A DNA stretch of 64,000 bases from UBA11524 sp045132495 (GCA_045132495.1 JBGUSK010000051.1:176086-240085); one strand, 5' to 3'; positions 24,668-33,786 are shown, counted from the first letter of the stretch. The notes: generated from the sequence alone by a model not told the origin. Program-made: numbers and translations.

Positions 24668-25945
24668 TCAGGCTTCGACTCTGATTACGGATTCGACGGT
24701 GCAAACGTCTTTGTCGAAGGCTTCCAGCGCCTTGTGCAGGGACTTCTCCGGGGCGGCGTGGGTCACGATAATCAGCGGCACACGGCCGTCGTCCGCCTTG
24801 CCCTTCTGCAGCATGGTGGCGATGGACACGTCCTCCTGAGCCAGCCAGCCGGCGATCTTGGCCAGCACGCCCGGCTTGTCCTCTGCGGCGAGGCGGATGA
24901 AGTACTGGCTCTGCCAGTTGTCGTCGAAGGTGAGGATGGGATCGGCCTCGGCGGTATTGGCAAAGGTCGGATGGACGTGCTCATGCACCGTCGCGGCGCG
25001 CAGGATGTCGCTCACCACAGCGGATGCAGTGGGCATATCGCCCGCGCCGCGGCCCTGGAGCATCATCTCCTGGCAGGCGTGGCCGTTCAGATACACGGCG
25101 TTGAAGCTGCCGTTGACGGAGGACAGGGGGTGGCTTTCCGGCAGGAAGGTCGGGTGCACGCGCACCTGCACGGTGTTGCCGTCCCGCTTGGCGATGGCCA
25201 GGAGCTTGAGAACATAGCCCATTTCCTTACCACAGGAGATGTCCATGGCGGTCAGCTTGGTGATGCCCTCCACATATACCTTCTTGAAGGGCACACGGCC
25301 GTGGAAGGCCAGGCTCGCCATGATGGACAGCTTATACGCTGCGTCAAAGCCCTCCACGTCAGCGGCGGGATTGGGCTCAGCCAGGCCCAGGCGCTGCGCA
25401 TCGCCCAGCACATCCTTGTAATCCTCGCCGTTTTCGTACATGCGGGAGAGGATGTAATTGGTCGTGCCGTTGATGATGCCCATCATGTGGCCGACGCGGT
25501 TAGCCTGCAGGGAATTCTGAAGCACGTTGATGATCGGGATCGCGCCGCAGACGCTGGCTTCATAGTACAATCCGACATTGCGCTCCTGCGCGGCTGCCTG
25601 AAGGCGATGCCAGTTCAGCGCCACGGCGACCTTGTTGGCCGTTACGACGGTCTTGCCTGCACGCAGGGCGCGGAGCATGTACTCTGTGGCAGGCTGCTCG
25701 CCGCCCATAAATTCCACCACGATGGAGATCTCCGGGTCGCCCACCACCTCATCGACGGAGGTCGTCAGCAGTTCTGCGGGTACGGCGCAAGAACGGGCCT
25801 TGTTCACATCGCGGACAAGGACCTTCTTCACGCGGACGGTCAGGTGGTTGCGGTGGGCGATCTCTTTGCGGAAGTTTTCCAGCAGGTTCCATACGCCGCC
25901 GCCCACATTGCCGCAGCCCAGGAAACCGATGACGACTTCTTTCAT
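24668..25945 (-). CDS. hom: Homoserine dehydrogenase
   Basis: A 425-residue cytosolic enzyme (EC 1.1.1.3) reducing aspartate semialdehyde to homoserine for Thr and Met synthesis. The start at 25945 places the Rossmann motif IGFLGCGNVGGGVW at the N-terminus behind a CGGAGGAC site. The substrate-binding and catalytic region includes YYEASVCGAIPII, INGTTNYILSRM, AEPNPAADVEGFDAAYKL (the conserved Asp/Lys block), and residues 350-425 are an ACT domain (EDKPGVLAKIAGWLAQEDVS) that normally mediates feedback by threonine. No thrB or thrC lies next to it. Confidence 0.95.
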   Translation of the reverse strand: MKEVVIGFLGCGNVGGGVWNLLENFRKEIAHRNHLTVRVKKVLVRDVNKARSCAVPAELLTTSVDEVVGDPEISIVVEFMGGEQPATEYMLRALRAGKTVVTANKVAVALNWHRLQAAAQERNVGLYYEASVCGAIPIINVLQNSLQANRVGHMMGIINGTTNYILSRMYENGEDYKDVLGDAQRLGLAEPNPAADVEGFDAAYKLSIMASLAFHGRVPFKKVYVEGITKLTAMDISCGKEMGYVLKLLAIAKRDGNTVQVRVHPTFLPESHPLSSVNGSFNAVYLNGHACQEMMLQGRGAGDMPTASAVVSDILRAATVHEHVHPTFANTAEADPILTFDDNWQSQYFIRLAAEDKPGVLAKIAGWLAQEDVSIATMLQKGKADDGRVPLIIVTHAAPEKSLHKALEAFDKDVCTVESVIRVEA

Positions 25946-25986
25946 GTCTGTGTCCTCCGTATATGATGTAAATGGTTGAGGGAAAG

Positions 25987-26100
25987 GCCTCATCCGTCAG
26001 CGAGCATGCTCGCTGCCACCTTCCCCAACGGGGAAGGTTTATATGGCGGACTTGATAACCTTCCCCTCTGGGGAAGGTGCCCCGAAGGGGCGGATGAGGC
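25987..26100. repeat. 114-bp palindromic interspersed repeat
   Basis: GCCTCATCCG at the left end is matched by CGGATGAGGC at the right end. Each arm contains an inner CACCTTCCCC..GGGGAAGGT hairpin, the left one with an extra GCGAGCATGCTCGC. The two arms are imperfect inverted copies of one another. Elements of this kind are scattered in many clostridial genomes. This copy begins two bases beyond the coaX stop codon and may act as its transcript end. Confidence 0.8.
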
Positions 26101-26102
26101 TC

Positions 26103-26888
26103 TTACTTATTCCTCTCGTAGATCAGCCGCAGGCCCTTGAGGGTCAGCAGGCCGTCCAGCTTGTCGATGACCTTCGACTCCTCTGCGATCAGCACCGCCA
26201 TGCCGCCGGTGGCCACCACCAGCGCATCGCCGCCCAATTCCGACTTCATCTTCTGCACCAGGTTGGTCACCATGCCCACATAGCCGTGGAACATGCCGGA
26301 CTGCAGGTTGGTCAGTGTGGTGCGGCCAATGACATGCTCGGGCTTGGCCAGGGCGAAGCGGGGGAGCTTGGCGGTGCCGGAGGTCAGCGCTTCCGAAGCC
26401 AGCTTAATGCCGGGGAAGATCGCGCCGCCCAGGAATTCACCCGTGCCAGATCTTGAGTCTGTCCCCACCACGCCGAAGGTGGTCGCCGTGCCAAAGTCGA
26501 TGAAGATGACCGGCTTGTCCCCGCCGTATTCGTCAAAGGCGGCCACGGCATTGGCAATGCGGTCGCTGCCCAGCTCACGGGGATTTTCGTAGCGGATGTT
26601 GATGCCGGTCTTCACGCCGGGGCCGATCACCATGGGCGTGATGCCAAAATAGTTCTGGCACATGTGCTCGATGGTGAAGTTGACCGTGGGTACGACGGAG
26701 GACATCACGATGCCCTCCACGTCCTTGGGATTGCGGCCCGCATGCTGGAACAGGTTCATGATGGTGATGCCGTATTCGTCGGATGTGTTGGTGATGCTGG
26801 TGGACAATCTCCAGTAGTTCACCATCTCACTGCCGTCGAAGAGGGCGGTTTTGATGTTGGTGTTGCCAATATCTAAGGTGAGGATCAT
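26103..26888 (-). CDS. coaX: Type III pantothenate kinase
   Basis: A 261-residue cytosolic enzyme phosphorylating pantothenate in coenzyme A synthesis (EC 2.7.1.33, type III). The ASKHA-fold phosphate motif LTLDIGNTNIKTALFDG opens the protein. GSDRIANAVAAFDEYG carries the catalytic Asp, FIDFGTATTFGVV is phosphate motif 2, and GGAIFPGIKLASEAL and GGMAVLI follow as expected. It lies 12 nt downstream of an ECF S-component gene, which supports vitamin import plus trapping by phosphorylation. Confidence 0.95.
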   Translation of the reverse strand: MILTLDIGNTNIKTALFDGSEMVNYWRLSTSITNTSDEYGITIMNLFQHAGRNPKDVEGIVMSSVVPTVNFTIEHMCQNYFGITPMVIGPGVKTGINIRYENPRELGSDRIANAVAAFDEYGGDKPVIFIDFGTATTFGVVGTDSRSGTGEFLGGAIFPGIKLASEALTSGTAKLPRFALAKPEHVIGRTTLTNLQSGMFHGYVGMVTNLVQKMKSELGGDALVVATGGMAVLIAEESKVIDKLDGLLTLKGLRLIYERNK

Positions 26889-26900
26889 GGTGGTGGCTCC

Positions 26901-27473
26901 TTATTTACGAATCTTCGCCAGCGCAGTGAGGATGGGCGGGGTGATGATGGCGGCGGCGATGGCCTCCAGTGGGCCCGCACCGCCGGCAACGGCTGCGATC
27001 GTAGTCAGCACCTTGGTGTTGTCAATGCCGCACAGGATGTAGAACAGCAGCATCAGACCCAGATAGAGCACAGTGTTGGTCAGCGAGCCGCAGGCTGCCG
27101 CGATGGCAGCGGCAAGGGGCTGCTTCATCTTGCCCAGGAGCTTGTATATGCCCCAGATCACCAGCGGGATGCAAAGTCTTGGCAGCACGGTCATGACGAT
27201 CATCAGGGCAGGGGATGCGCCCATGAGCGTCGCCACCAGCGCGGAGGGCTTGGTCAGCGCTGACAGCAGGGAGGTCGCCGCGAAGGCTGCGCCCAGAACC
27301 AGGCCGTTCTTCCAGCCCATATAGATGGTGCCCACCGCCACCGGGATGACCAGCAGCGTCACGTTGCAAAAGCCCAGCGGGATCAGCCCCAGAGGCGTCT
27401 GGCCCATGAGGAAGATCAGGCCCGCCAGTATGCCCAGCAGCACCAGATTGACAAGATTCTTGCGGATGTTCAT
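26901..27473 (-). CDS. ECF transporter S component, probably for pantothenate
   Basis: A 190-residue membrane protein from ATG 27473 (GGAGGTAATA site) with about six hydrophobic helices. The start TPLGLIPLGFCNVTLLVIPVAVGTIYMGWK is typical of energy-coupling-factor S components, including the helix that contacts the T subunit. S components bind one vitamin and share a common EcfAAT module encoded elsewhere. The 12-nt gap to coaX suggests pantothenate or a close precursor as ligand; this is inferred from context, not motif. Confidence 0.75.
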   Translation of the reverse strand: MNIRKNLVNLVLLGILAGLIFLMGQTPLGLIPLGFCNVTLLVIPVAVGTIYMGWKNGLVLGAAFAATSLLSALTKPSALVATLMGASPALMIVMTVLPRLCIPLVIWGIYKLLGKMKQPLAAAIAAACGSLTNTVLYLGLMLLFYILCGIDNTKVLTTIAAVAGGAGPLEAIAAAIITPPILTALAKIRK

Positions 27474-27581
27474 GTTATTACCTCCGTTCGGGTCCATGAA
27501 GGTACCCGTCGTTATGGGGAAGACTTGCGTCCCGCTACACGTTGTTCGTCCGGTGCCGTAGCTCCCGGCGGGTGCAGGGGA
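27474..27581 (-). ncRNA. Structured leader of the ECF/coaX transcript (candidate regulatory RNA)
   Basis: The promoter at 27588-27616 implies a leader of about 108 nt. It contains a GCUAC/GUAGC stem enclosing a GC-rich loop, and a second hairpin (CGGGUACC, UUCAU loop, GGACCCG, with one bulged A) directly before the ribosome site. This resembles a translation-controlling element, but I cannot match it to a known riboswitch class. Confidence 0.35.
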
Positions 27582-27587
27582 TAAATT

Positions 27588-27616
27588 ATTATAACTGATT
27601 CCGTCCGGGATGTAAA
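27588..27616 (-). promoter_or_regulatory. Promoter of the ECF/coaX unit
   Basis: On the minus strand TTTACA and TATAAT are 17 bp apart. Confidence 0.8.
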
Positions 27617-27679
27617 GAAAAGTACAGCAATTGAACAACGCCCGATACCAAAATGTACAAAGGAAGGACGGCTCTGCCC

Positions 27680-27708
27680 TTGACAAAATCCCCCTTTCCG
27701 CCTATGAT
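27680..27708 (+). promoter_or_regulatory. glyS promoter
   Basis: A consensus TTGACA, 17-bp spacer and TATGAT, about 60 nt before the start codon. Confidence 0.85.
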
Positions 27709-27770
27709 ACAATGGTATGAAAATCGGGCGCAGCACTCCAGCTGCGTACCTAATTAGGAGGATTACAATC

Positions 27771-29156
27771 ATGGCTGAACTGACGATGGATAAACTCAAG
27801 GCGCTGTGTCAGAACCGCGGCTTCATCTTTGCCGGCTCCGAAATTTACGGCGGCCTGGCCAACACCTGGGACTTCGGCCCCCTGGGCGTGGAGTTCAAAA
27901 ACAATATCAAGAAGGCCTGGTGGAAGAAATTCGTCCAGGAGAGCCCCTACAATACCGGCCTCGATTGCGGCATCCTGATGAACCGCGAGGTCTGGGTGGC
28001 TTCCGGCCATGTGGGCGGCTTCAATGATCCGCTGATGGACTGCAAGGCCTGCAAGGCCCGCTTCCGTGCGGACAAGCTGATCGAGGACTTCACCAAGGGC
28101 GCCGAGACCGGCGACGGCTGGAAGAACGAGGAGCTCGAAGCCTACATCAACGAGCACGACATCGTCTGCCCCGTCTGCGGCAAAAAGGACTTCACCGGCA
28201 TCCGTCAGTTCAACCTGATGTTCAAGACCCACCTGGGCGTGAATGAGTCCAGCGCGGCGGAGGTTTATCTGCGCCCCGAGACCGCTCAGGGCATCTTCGT
28301 CAACTTCCTCAACGCCATGCGCACCACCCGCAAGAAGCTGCCCGCTGGTATCTGCCAGATCGGCAAGTCCTTCCGCAATGAGATCACTCCCGGCAACTTC
28401 ATCTTCCGCGTGCTGGAGTTCGAGCAGATGGAGCTGGAATTCTTCTGCAAGCCCGGCGAGGATCTGGAGTGGTTCAACTACTGGCGCACCTTCTGCAAGA
28501 ACTGGCTGCTGAACCTGGGCCTGAAGGAAGAGAAGCTCCGCCTGCGCGATCACGAGCCCGAGAAGCTGGCCTTCTACTCCAAGGCGACCACCGACTTTGA
28601 GTACCTGTTCCCCTTCGGCTGGGGCGAGCTGTGGGGCATTGCCGACCGCACCGACTACGACCTCAAGCAGCACATGGAGCACTCTGGCAAGTCCATGGAG
28701 TACCTTGATCCTGTGACCAACGAGCGCTACATCCCCTACTGCGTGGAGCCCTCCGTGGGCGTGGAGCGCCTGGTGCTGGCCTTCCTGTGCAACGCCTATG
28801 AGGAGCAGCTGCTGGACGAGGAGAAGAACGACGTCCGCACGGTGCTGCACCTGCATCCGGCGCTGGCGCCCTACAAGGCTGCGGTTCTCCCCCTGCAGAA
28901 GAACAAGCTGGGCGAGAAGTCCCGCGAGATCCATGCCCAGCTGGCCAAGTACTTCCCCGTGGAGTACGACGAGACCGGCTCCATCGGCAAGCGCTACCGC
29001 CGTCAGGACGAGATCGGCACCCCCTTCTGCATCTGCGTGGACTTCGAGACCGAAGAGACCGGCACCGTCACCGTCCGCGACCGTGACACCATGCAGCAGG
29101 AGCGCGTCGCCATCGCCGACCTGCGCAAGTACATCGAGGATCGCATGGAGTTCTGA
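27771..29156 (+). CDS. glyS: Glycyl-tRNA synthetase, dimeric (alpha2) type
   Basis: A 461-residue class II aminoacyl-tRNA synthetase (EC 6.1.1.14), start at ATG 27771 with TTAGGAGG. Landmarks are GFIFAGSEIYGGLANTWDFGP in motif 1, a zinc-type CxxC pair around CKAC and CPVC in the insertion, LRPETAQGIFVNF, the motif 2 FRNEITPGNFIFRVLEFEQME, motif 3 near EPSVGVERLVLAF, and the C-terminal anticodon domain. It is the single-chain form used by many Gram-positives, not the alpha2beta2 form. Codon use is highly biased. Confidence 0.96.
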   Translation: MAELTMDKLKALCQNRGFIFAGSEIYGGLANTWDFGPLGVEFKNNIKKAWWKKFVQESPYNTGLDCGILMNREVWVASGHVGGFNDPLMDCKACKARFRADKLIEDFTKGAETGDGWKNEELEAYINEHDIVCPVCGKKDFTGIRQFNLMFKTHLGVNESSAAEVYLRPETAQGIFVNFLNAMRTTRKKLPAGICQIGKSFRNEITPGNFIFRVLEFEQMELEFFCKPGEDLEWFNYWRTFCKNWLLNLGLKEEKLRLRDHEPEKLAFYSKATTDFEYLFPFGWGELWGIADRTDYDLKQHMEHSGKSMEYLDPVTNERYIPYCVEPSVGVERLVLAFLCNAYEEQLLDEEKNDVRTVLHLHPALAPYKAAVLPLQKNKLGEKSREIHAQLAKYFPVEYDETGSIGKRYRRQDEIGTPFCICVDFETEETGTVTVRDRDTMQQERVAIADLRKYIEDRMEF

Positions 29157-29175
29157 TGTTTGCCATCACAATCAT

Positions 29176-29209
29176 GCCGCACTGAGCAATCGCCCGGTGC
29201 GGCTTTTTT
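29176..29209 (+). terminator. glyS terminator
   Basis: GCCGCAC pairs with GTGCGGC and runs into six T residues. Confidence 0.85.
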
Positions 29210-29211
29210 CG

Positions 29212-29241
29212 TTGACGCAGACAGTCCCGGCATGGTACAAT
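29212..29241 (+). promoter_or_regulatory. Promoter of the exported zinc-ribbon gene
   Basis: TTGACG and TACAAT with an 18-bp spacer, starting three bases after the glyS terminator T-tract; the AAGGAGG site follows. Confidence 0.7.
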
Positions 29242-29271
29242 CAAACCAATGGATACCAAGGAGGCGTTTAT

Positions 29272-31644
29272 ATGATGAAGAAAATTGCCGCGCTGGCGCT
29301 GACACTGGCGTTCCTGCTGAGTCTGTCCACCGCCTTTGCGTGGAGCTGCCCGGGCTGCGGGAGCGAAATGAACGGAAAATTCTGCACCGAATGCGGCGCA
29401 AAGAAGCCTGCAAATGTCTGCCCCGAATGCGGCACTGACTTTGGGGATACCCTGCCCAAATTCTGCACGGAGTGCGGCACGAAGCTGGCGGCAGCCTCCA
29501 CTGCCACGCCTGCTCCTGCGGCGGATGCTGAGGAGCCTCAGATCTCCTACGCCACCCAGACCAGCGGCGGCTCCATTGGCGTCGTCTGGATGGCTGACGG
29601 CACGCAGGAATACACGGTGGAATATGTTCTCAAACAGAGCAACGATCCCTATGCGGACCGGGCGGCGAATGACGGCTTCTATACGTTCAGCGGCAAGAGC
29701 AGCATCGGTATGGCCGCCTGCGGCAGCGTCATCCCCGGTGAAGATTACTGGATCGGCCTGTTCGATGCCCAGGGCCGAGGACACTATGCGCCTTTCGAGG
29801 GCTCACCCGCGGGGACTTTTGACGACTTTGAGATCACGCCGCTGGTGCTGCCCCAGCGGGTGATCGGCGGCGAGAAGGACACCGTGTATGCCCTCTCTGT
29901 GGAGGAGATCGAAGCAGGCGTCTCCAGCGGATTGTACTTTGGTATGTATTATCAGAATCCCGGCGAGGCGCAGGAATATGATGCGCAGATCGTCCTGGAA
30001 GCCCCCAACGGCGCGCGCTATCCGATCTCCGCCGATTTGAAGCTGGAGAAGACACAGGAACCTGCGCTTGCCGGATGGCGGCATGTTGAACTGCTGAGTT
30101 ATTTCGGCAAGCTGAAGAAGGGCTTTGGCGAGATCCCGGCGGGCGAATATAAGGTGAGTCTGTATCTTGATCTGAATCTGGCCTTCACGACGAGCTTCCG
30201 CGTGCAGCAAAATGCCGTCCGGACGGAAGTGTCCCAGGCAACTCCGACGCCTGCCCCCACGGCGCCAGATCGCGCGGACATCACCACCATCGTCTCTAAC
30301 GGCGACGGCGGCGTCACCGTGTCCTGGACCGGCGGCATAGCGCCCTACAAGGTGCAGTACACCCTCAAGCAGTCCGATGCTTTCGAGACTGACCGCAAGG
30401 CAGCCCAGGAGTGCGGCATATATTGGAATGGCGCATCCAACGTAACGGGCCAGAGCGTGGTTCTCTCCCGCCTCATCCCCGGCAGGGAATACTGGATCGT
30501 CGTGTCTGACGCGAACGGCAAGGGACAGTGCCGGGCCTTCACCCCTGACACCGGGACCCTTACCGACATCACTGCGACCTTGTCCGTTGCACCCCGGGCC
30601 AAGACCGGCGATACGACGTCGGATTTGGTGGTTATCCCCGCCAATGCTGCCGGCCTGGAGGATGACACGCTCCACGGCCTGTACATGAACCTGGACTACA
30701 CCAACCCTGGTGAGACCCGCGAGATGAATATGCAGATCGTGCTGGGCTTCTCCAACGGGATGGAATATGTCTATAGTGTCGGCGCGATGGAGTTTACCAG
30801 CGGCAAGGATAATTACTGGCAGTGGAAGTTCTACGACATTGACGATATGTTTGCCCACCTGCGCAGCTACGGCGCGGTGCCCGAGGGCGATATGACCGTC
30901 AGCATTTACCTCGACGGCGATCTGGCGTGCTCCGCTGCGGCGCCCATTGCCGTGCAGAAGCCCGTCGTCATCACCGGCGTGGCGGATCAGGGAAACGGCG
31001 TGCACCTCCTTTCCTGGGAAGACAACGGCAACGGCCCCTTCGACGTGCACTATGTGCAGAAGTTCAGCGACGATATCACAGCGGATCGTGCGGATGAACG
31101 CGGCACCGGTTACTGGATCGATGCAGAGGACACAGCTGGCACGAGCCGCCAGATGCAATACCTCATGCCGGGCACGAGCTACTGGATCACCGTGACCGAC
31201 AGCACGGGCATGGTCGGCGTGACTACCTATGACGTGCCTGCAGCGAAAGACGCGAATCTGGGCGTGCACTTCACCTGCTCCTACCGCCAGCAGGTGAATG
31301 GCGTTGTCTCCGATATCAGTGCTTTCTCTGCGGCAGAGATCAGCCAGAACAACGACGTGGAATACGGCCTGTATCTGGAGATGACATACAACAAGCGCAG
31401 CACGGAAGCCAAGCTGCCCTGCCAGTGGGTGATGACGCTGCCCACAGGGGAAGCCCTCTGCACGGATGCCTTTGATATGATCTGGTATGAAGGTGATTCC
31501 TGTTACTGGGACTTCTTCAGCGTGGACTGGGCCCTTGGCCGTGTCAATGCCTGGTACGACGGCGTCCGCCCCGGCACTTACAGGTTCGACCTGTACTCCG
31601 AGGGCGACCATGCCGGCAGCTTCACCTTTGAGATCGGCGAATAA
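29272..31644 (+). CDS. Exported protein with double zinc ribbon and three tandem FnIII-like modules
   Basis: A 790-residue protein starting MMKK with signal peptide ending STAFA. Directly after the cleavage site come two zinc-ribbon pairs (CPGCGSEM..CTECG and CPECGTDF..CTECG), normally a cytosolic motif. Then a Thr/Pro/Ala linker and three modules of about 230 residues, each opening with a fibronectin-like strand set (YVLKQSNDPYADR, YTLKQSDAFETDR, YVQKFSDDITADR) and a GxxYWI strand, then a second beta domain ending in a YLD/DLYSEGD strand. No enzyme motif is visible. It may be a surface-displayed binding protein. The beta-glucuronidase-like gene follows 32 nt later. Confidence 0.75.
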   Translation: MMKKIAALALTLAFLLSLSTAFAWSCPGCGSEMNGKFCTECGAKKPANVCPECGTDFGDTLPKFCTECGTKLAAASTATPAPAADAEEPQISYATQTSGGSIGVVWMADGTQEYTVEYVLKQSNDPYADRAANDGFYTFSGKSSIGMAACGSVIPGEDYWIGLFDAQGRGHYAPFEGSPAGTFDDFEITPLVLPQRVIGGEKDTVYALSVEEIEAGVSSGLYFGMYYQNPGEAQEYDAQIVLEAPNGARYPISADLKLEKTQEPALAGWRHVELLSYFGKLKKGFGEIPAGEYKVSLYLDLNLAFTTSFRVQQNAVRTEVSQATPTPAPTAPDRADITTIVSNGDGGVTVSWTGGIAPYKVQYTLKQSDAFETDRKAAQECGIYWNGASNVTGQSVVLSRLIPGREYWIVVSDANGKGQCRAFTPDTGTLTDITATLSVAPRAKTGDTTSDLVVIPANAAGLEDDTLHGLYMNLDYTNPGETREMNMQIVLGFSNGMEYVYSVGAMEFTSGKDNYWQWKFYDIDDMFAHLRSYGAVPEGDMTVSIYLDGDLACSAAAPIAVQKPVVITGVADQGNGVHLLSWEDNGNGPFDVHYVQKFSDDITADRADERGTGYWIDAEDTAGTSRQMQYLMPGTSYWITVTDSTGMVGVTTYDVPAAKDANLGVHFTCSYRQQVNGVVSDISAFSAAEISQNNDVEYGLYLEMTYNKRSTEAKLPCQWVMTLPTGEALCTDAFDMIWYEGDSCYWDFFSVDWALGRVNAWYDGVRPGTYRFDLYSEGDHAGSFTFEIGE

Positions 31645-31676
31645 CACGACAGCACAACCGGAAAGGAAGGTATGCC

Positions 31677-33341
31677 ATGGAACGCCTTTTCCCGACGCAC
31701 TGTATCCGTAAATCAGATCCTGCGCCCGCCCTGTGGACGCTGACTACCCTTGACGCCGGCGGGCTTGATGCGCCGGTGAAAGTCCTTGTGCCCTCGGCAT
31801 GGGAGATGATCCCTGCGCTGCACAACTACCGCGGTCGTGCGGTATACGAATGCAAGGCCATGTGCGGCGGAAATGTGCGCTTCTGCTTCGGCGGGGTGAG
31901 CTTCCGCGCCCGTGTGCTGCTGGACGGTGTAGAGCTGGCTTCTCATTACGGCGCCTACACTGCCTTTGACGCCGTTGCCCGGCAGGTACCCTATGGCGCG
32001 CATACCCTCCGCGTGGAGGTGGACAATCGTTTCGGCGAGGACAGCGCTCTCCACTTCGGCAATGACTACTATTCCTATGGAGGAATTACCCGGCCTGTCA
32101 CCTTTGAGCAGCTCAGCGACGTGTACGTCAGGCAGCTGCATGTTACGCCCATCCGCACCCGGGTGGGCTGGGAGGCCCGGGTGGAGGCTATTGTCGCCAA
32201 TCTGAGCGACAGCGCTATGACCTGCGAGGTGCGCTTGACCATCGGGGAGGAAGCGCCTGTTTCTGTCCCGGTGACCATCGCGCCCGGCGCGGAGACCGTT
32301 GTCGCGCAGACCGTTGCCTGCGGGACTGTTCAGCCCTGGGATATGGATGCCCCGGTGCTCTATGATGCGGCGGCTGAGATCTTTTCCGATGGCGAGCCGG
32401 TGGATGATCTGCGGGAGCGTTTTGGCTTCCGCACGGTGGAAGCCGTGGGGAAGGACATTCTCTTTAACGGGGAAAAGCTGGTGATCAAGGGCTTCAACCG
32501 CCATGAGGAATACGGCGCCTTCGGCTGCGCGGTTCCGGTGGAGAGCATGGCCCATGACATCCATCTGATGAAGGACATGGGCGCGAACGCGGTGCGTACC
32601 TGCCATTACCCTAACGATCCCCGTTTCCTTGACCTGTGCGATGAAATGGGTCTGCTGGTTTGGGAGGAGTCCCATGCCCGCGGGATCGAGGAAGCAGGTA
32701 TGCGCAATCCCAGCTTCATGCTGCAGAATCACCTGTGCACCCGGGAAATGGTGATGCAGCACTACAACCATCCGTCCATTTTCATCTGGGGCTGTCTCAA
32801 TGAGTGTGCGGATGATACGGAATATGGCGCTGAGTGCTACCGCCTGACATACCGGCTGCTGGATATGCTGGATGAGTCCCGCCCCATGACGGCAGCGCTG
32901 TTGGATCGTCCGGGCGGAAAGGTGTATGGGGACAGCGATGTGGTGAGCATCAACATCTATCCCCGCTGGTACTACGAAAGCCCCGTCAGTGACAGCATCG
33001 ACAAAAAACGCCGGGAGATCATCGCCGGAGGCGGCGGAGACAAGCCGCTGATCATCAGCGAGATCGGCGCGGGCGCGGTGTATGGCTATCACGATCCCAT
33101 TGGGGAAGCGAAGTGGTCCGAGGAGCGGCAGTGTTCCATCCTGCGAGAGCAGATCGAGGCAGTGCTGACGCACCCGGACTGCACGGGGATCTTCATCTGG
33201 CAGTTTGCGGATGTCCGGGTGGACGACAGCTGGGCCATGAAACGGCCCCGTACACACAACAACAAAGGTGTGGTGAACGAGGACCGCCAGCCGAAGATGG
33301 CGTATAAGCTGGTTCAGGAGCTCTTCCGCCGGCTGGGCTAA
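31677..33341 (+). CDS. Glycoside hydrolase family 2, probable beta-glucuronidase
   Basis: A 554-residue cytosolic GH2 enzyme with N-terminal jelly roll, Ig-like and TIM-barrel domains. The acid/base is Glu376 in WGCLNECAD and the nucleophile Glu462 in IISEIGAGAVYG. Near the C-terminus HNNKGVVNEDRQPK contains Asn528-x-Lys530, the N-x-K pair that contacts the glucuronate carboxylate in beta-glucuronidases and is absent from most beta-galactosidases. This favours hydrolysis of beta-glucuronides such as host conjugates or plant glucuronides. It lies 32 nt after the exported zinc-ribbon gene, so they are likely cotranscribed. Confidence 0.85.
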   Translation: MERLFPTHCIRKSDPAPALWTLTTLDAGGLDAPVKVLVPSAWEMIPALHNYRGRAVYECKAMCGGNVRFCFGGVSFRARVLLDGVELASHYGAYTAFDAVARQVPYGAHTLRVEVDNRFGEDSALHFGNDYYSYGGITRPVTFEQLSDVYVRQLHVTPIRTRVGWEARVEAIVANLSDSAMTCEVRLTIGEEAPVSVPVTIAPGAETVVAQTVACGTVQPWDMDAPVLYDAAAEIFSDGEPVDDLRERFGFRTVEAVGKDILFNGEKLVIKGFNRHEEYGAFGCAVPVESMAHDIHLMKDMGANAVRTCHYPNDPRFLDLCDEMGLLVWEESHARGIEEAGMRNPSFMLQNHLCTREMVMQHYNHPSIFIWGCLNECADDTEYGAECYRLTYRLLDMLDESRPMTAALLDRPGGKVYGDSDVVSINIYPRWYYESPVSDSIDKKRREIIAGGGGDKPLIISEIGAGAVYGYHDPIGEAKWSEERQCSILREQIEAVLTHPDCTGIFIWQFADVRVDDSWAMKRPRTHNNKGVVNEDRQPKMAYKLVQELFRRLG

Positions 33342-33393
33342 ACGAATAAAAATGCATATATCAGGGGATGCTCTGGGCAGAGGTGAATGTTGA

Positions 33394-33786
33394 ATGCGCA
33401 GATTGCATCCCCTTTGGCGTGGATTCTGGCTTGCCGCAGCGATGACGGCGGGCCTTGTTTTGCTTGGGGCAGTGGACAGCCTGCAGCCCTTTCAGCTGGG
33501 GCGACGTTCGCTGGCCTTTGCGGGAGCGATCACCGTAGGGGCGTTCCTCGGCATGCTGCCTTCCTGGCTGCGCAAGGGGAAAAGGCCTGTCCGGCATACC
33601 ACCTGGCAGCGGTGCCTGCGGGGGTTCCTCTGCGGGATCGCGATGGCGGCAGCTTTGGGTCTGGCAGGGGATGGACGCATCATTCCGGCGCTGATGACCG
33701 GCTCTGCGGGGGCGTATGCCTTCTGCGCAGCAGCCCTTGTGACCGGCTTTGTGACGGTGCGCATCATGGGGAGGAACGGGGCATGA
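33394..33786 (+). CDS. Small four-helix membrane protein, first of a pair
   Basis: A 130-residue membrane protein with a GAGGTGA site. It has four hydrophobic segments (GFWLAAAMTAGLVLLG, SLAFAGAITVGAFLGML, FLCGIAMAAALGLAG, AYAFCAAALVTGFVTV). The layout resembles one half of a YeeE/YedE-type transporter, but the conserved Gly-Cys motif is not obvious, so I do not assign function. Its stop overlaps the next gene by 4 nt. Confidence 0.6.
   Translation: MRRLHPLWRGFWLAAAMTAGLVLLGAVDSLQPFQLGRRSLAFAGAITVGAFLGMLPSWLRKGKRPVRHTTWQRCLRGFLCGIAMAAALGLAGDGRIIPALMTGSAGAYAFCAAALVTGFVTVRIMGRNGA

Noticed and set aside
33367..33444. Short ORF ahead of the membrane-protein pair
   Set aside because: It overlaps the better-supported gene at 33394, has no own ribosome site, and its translation shows nothing recognisable.
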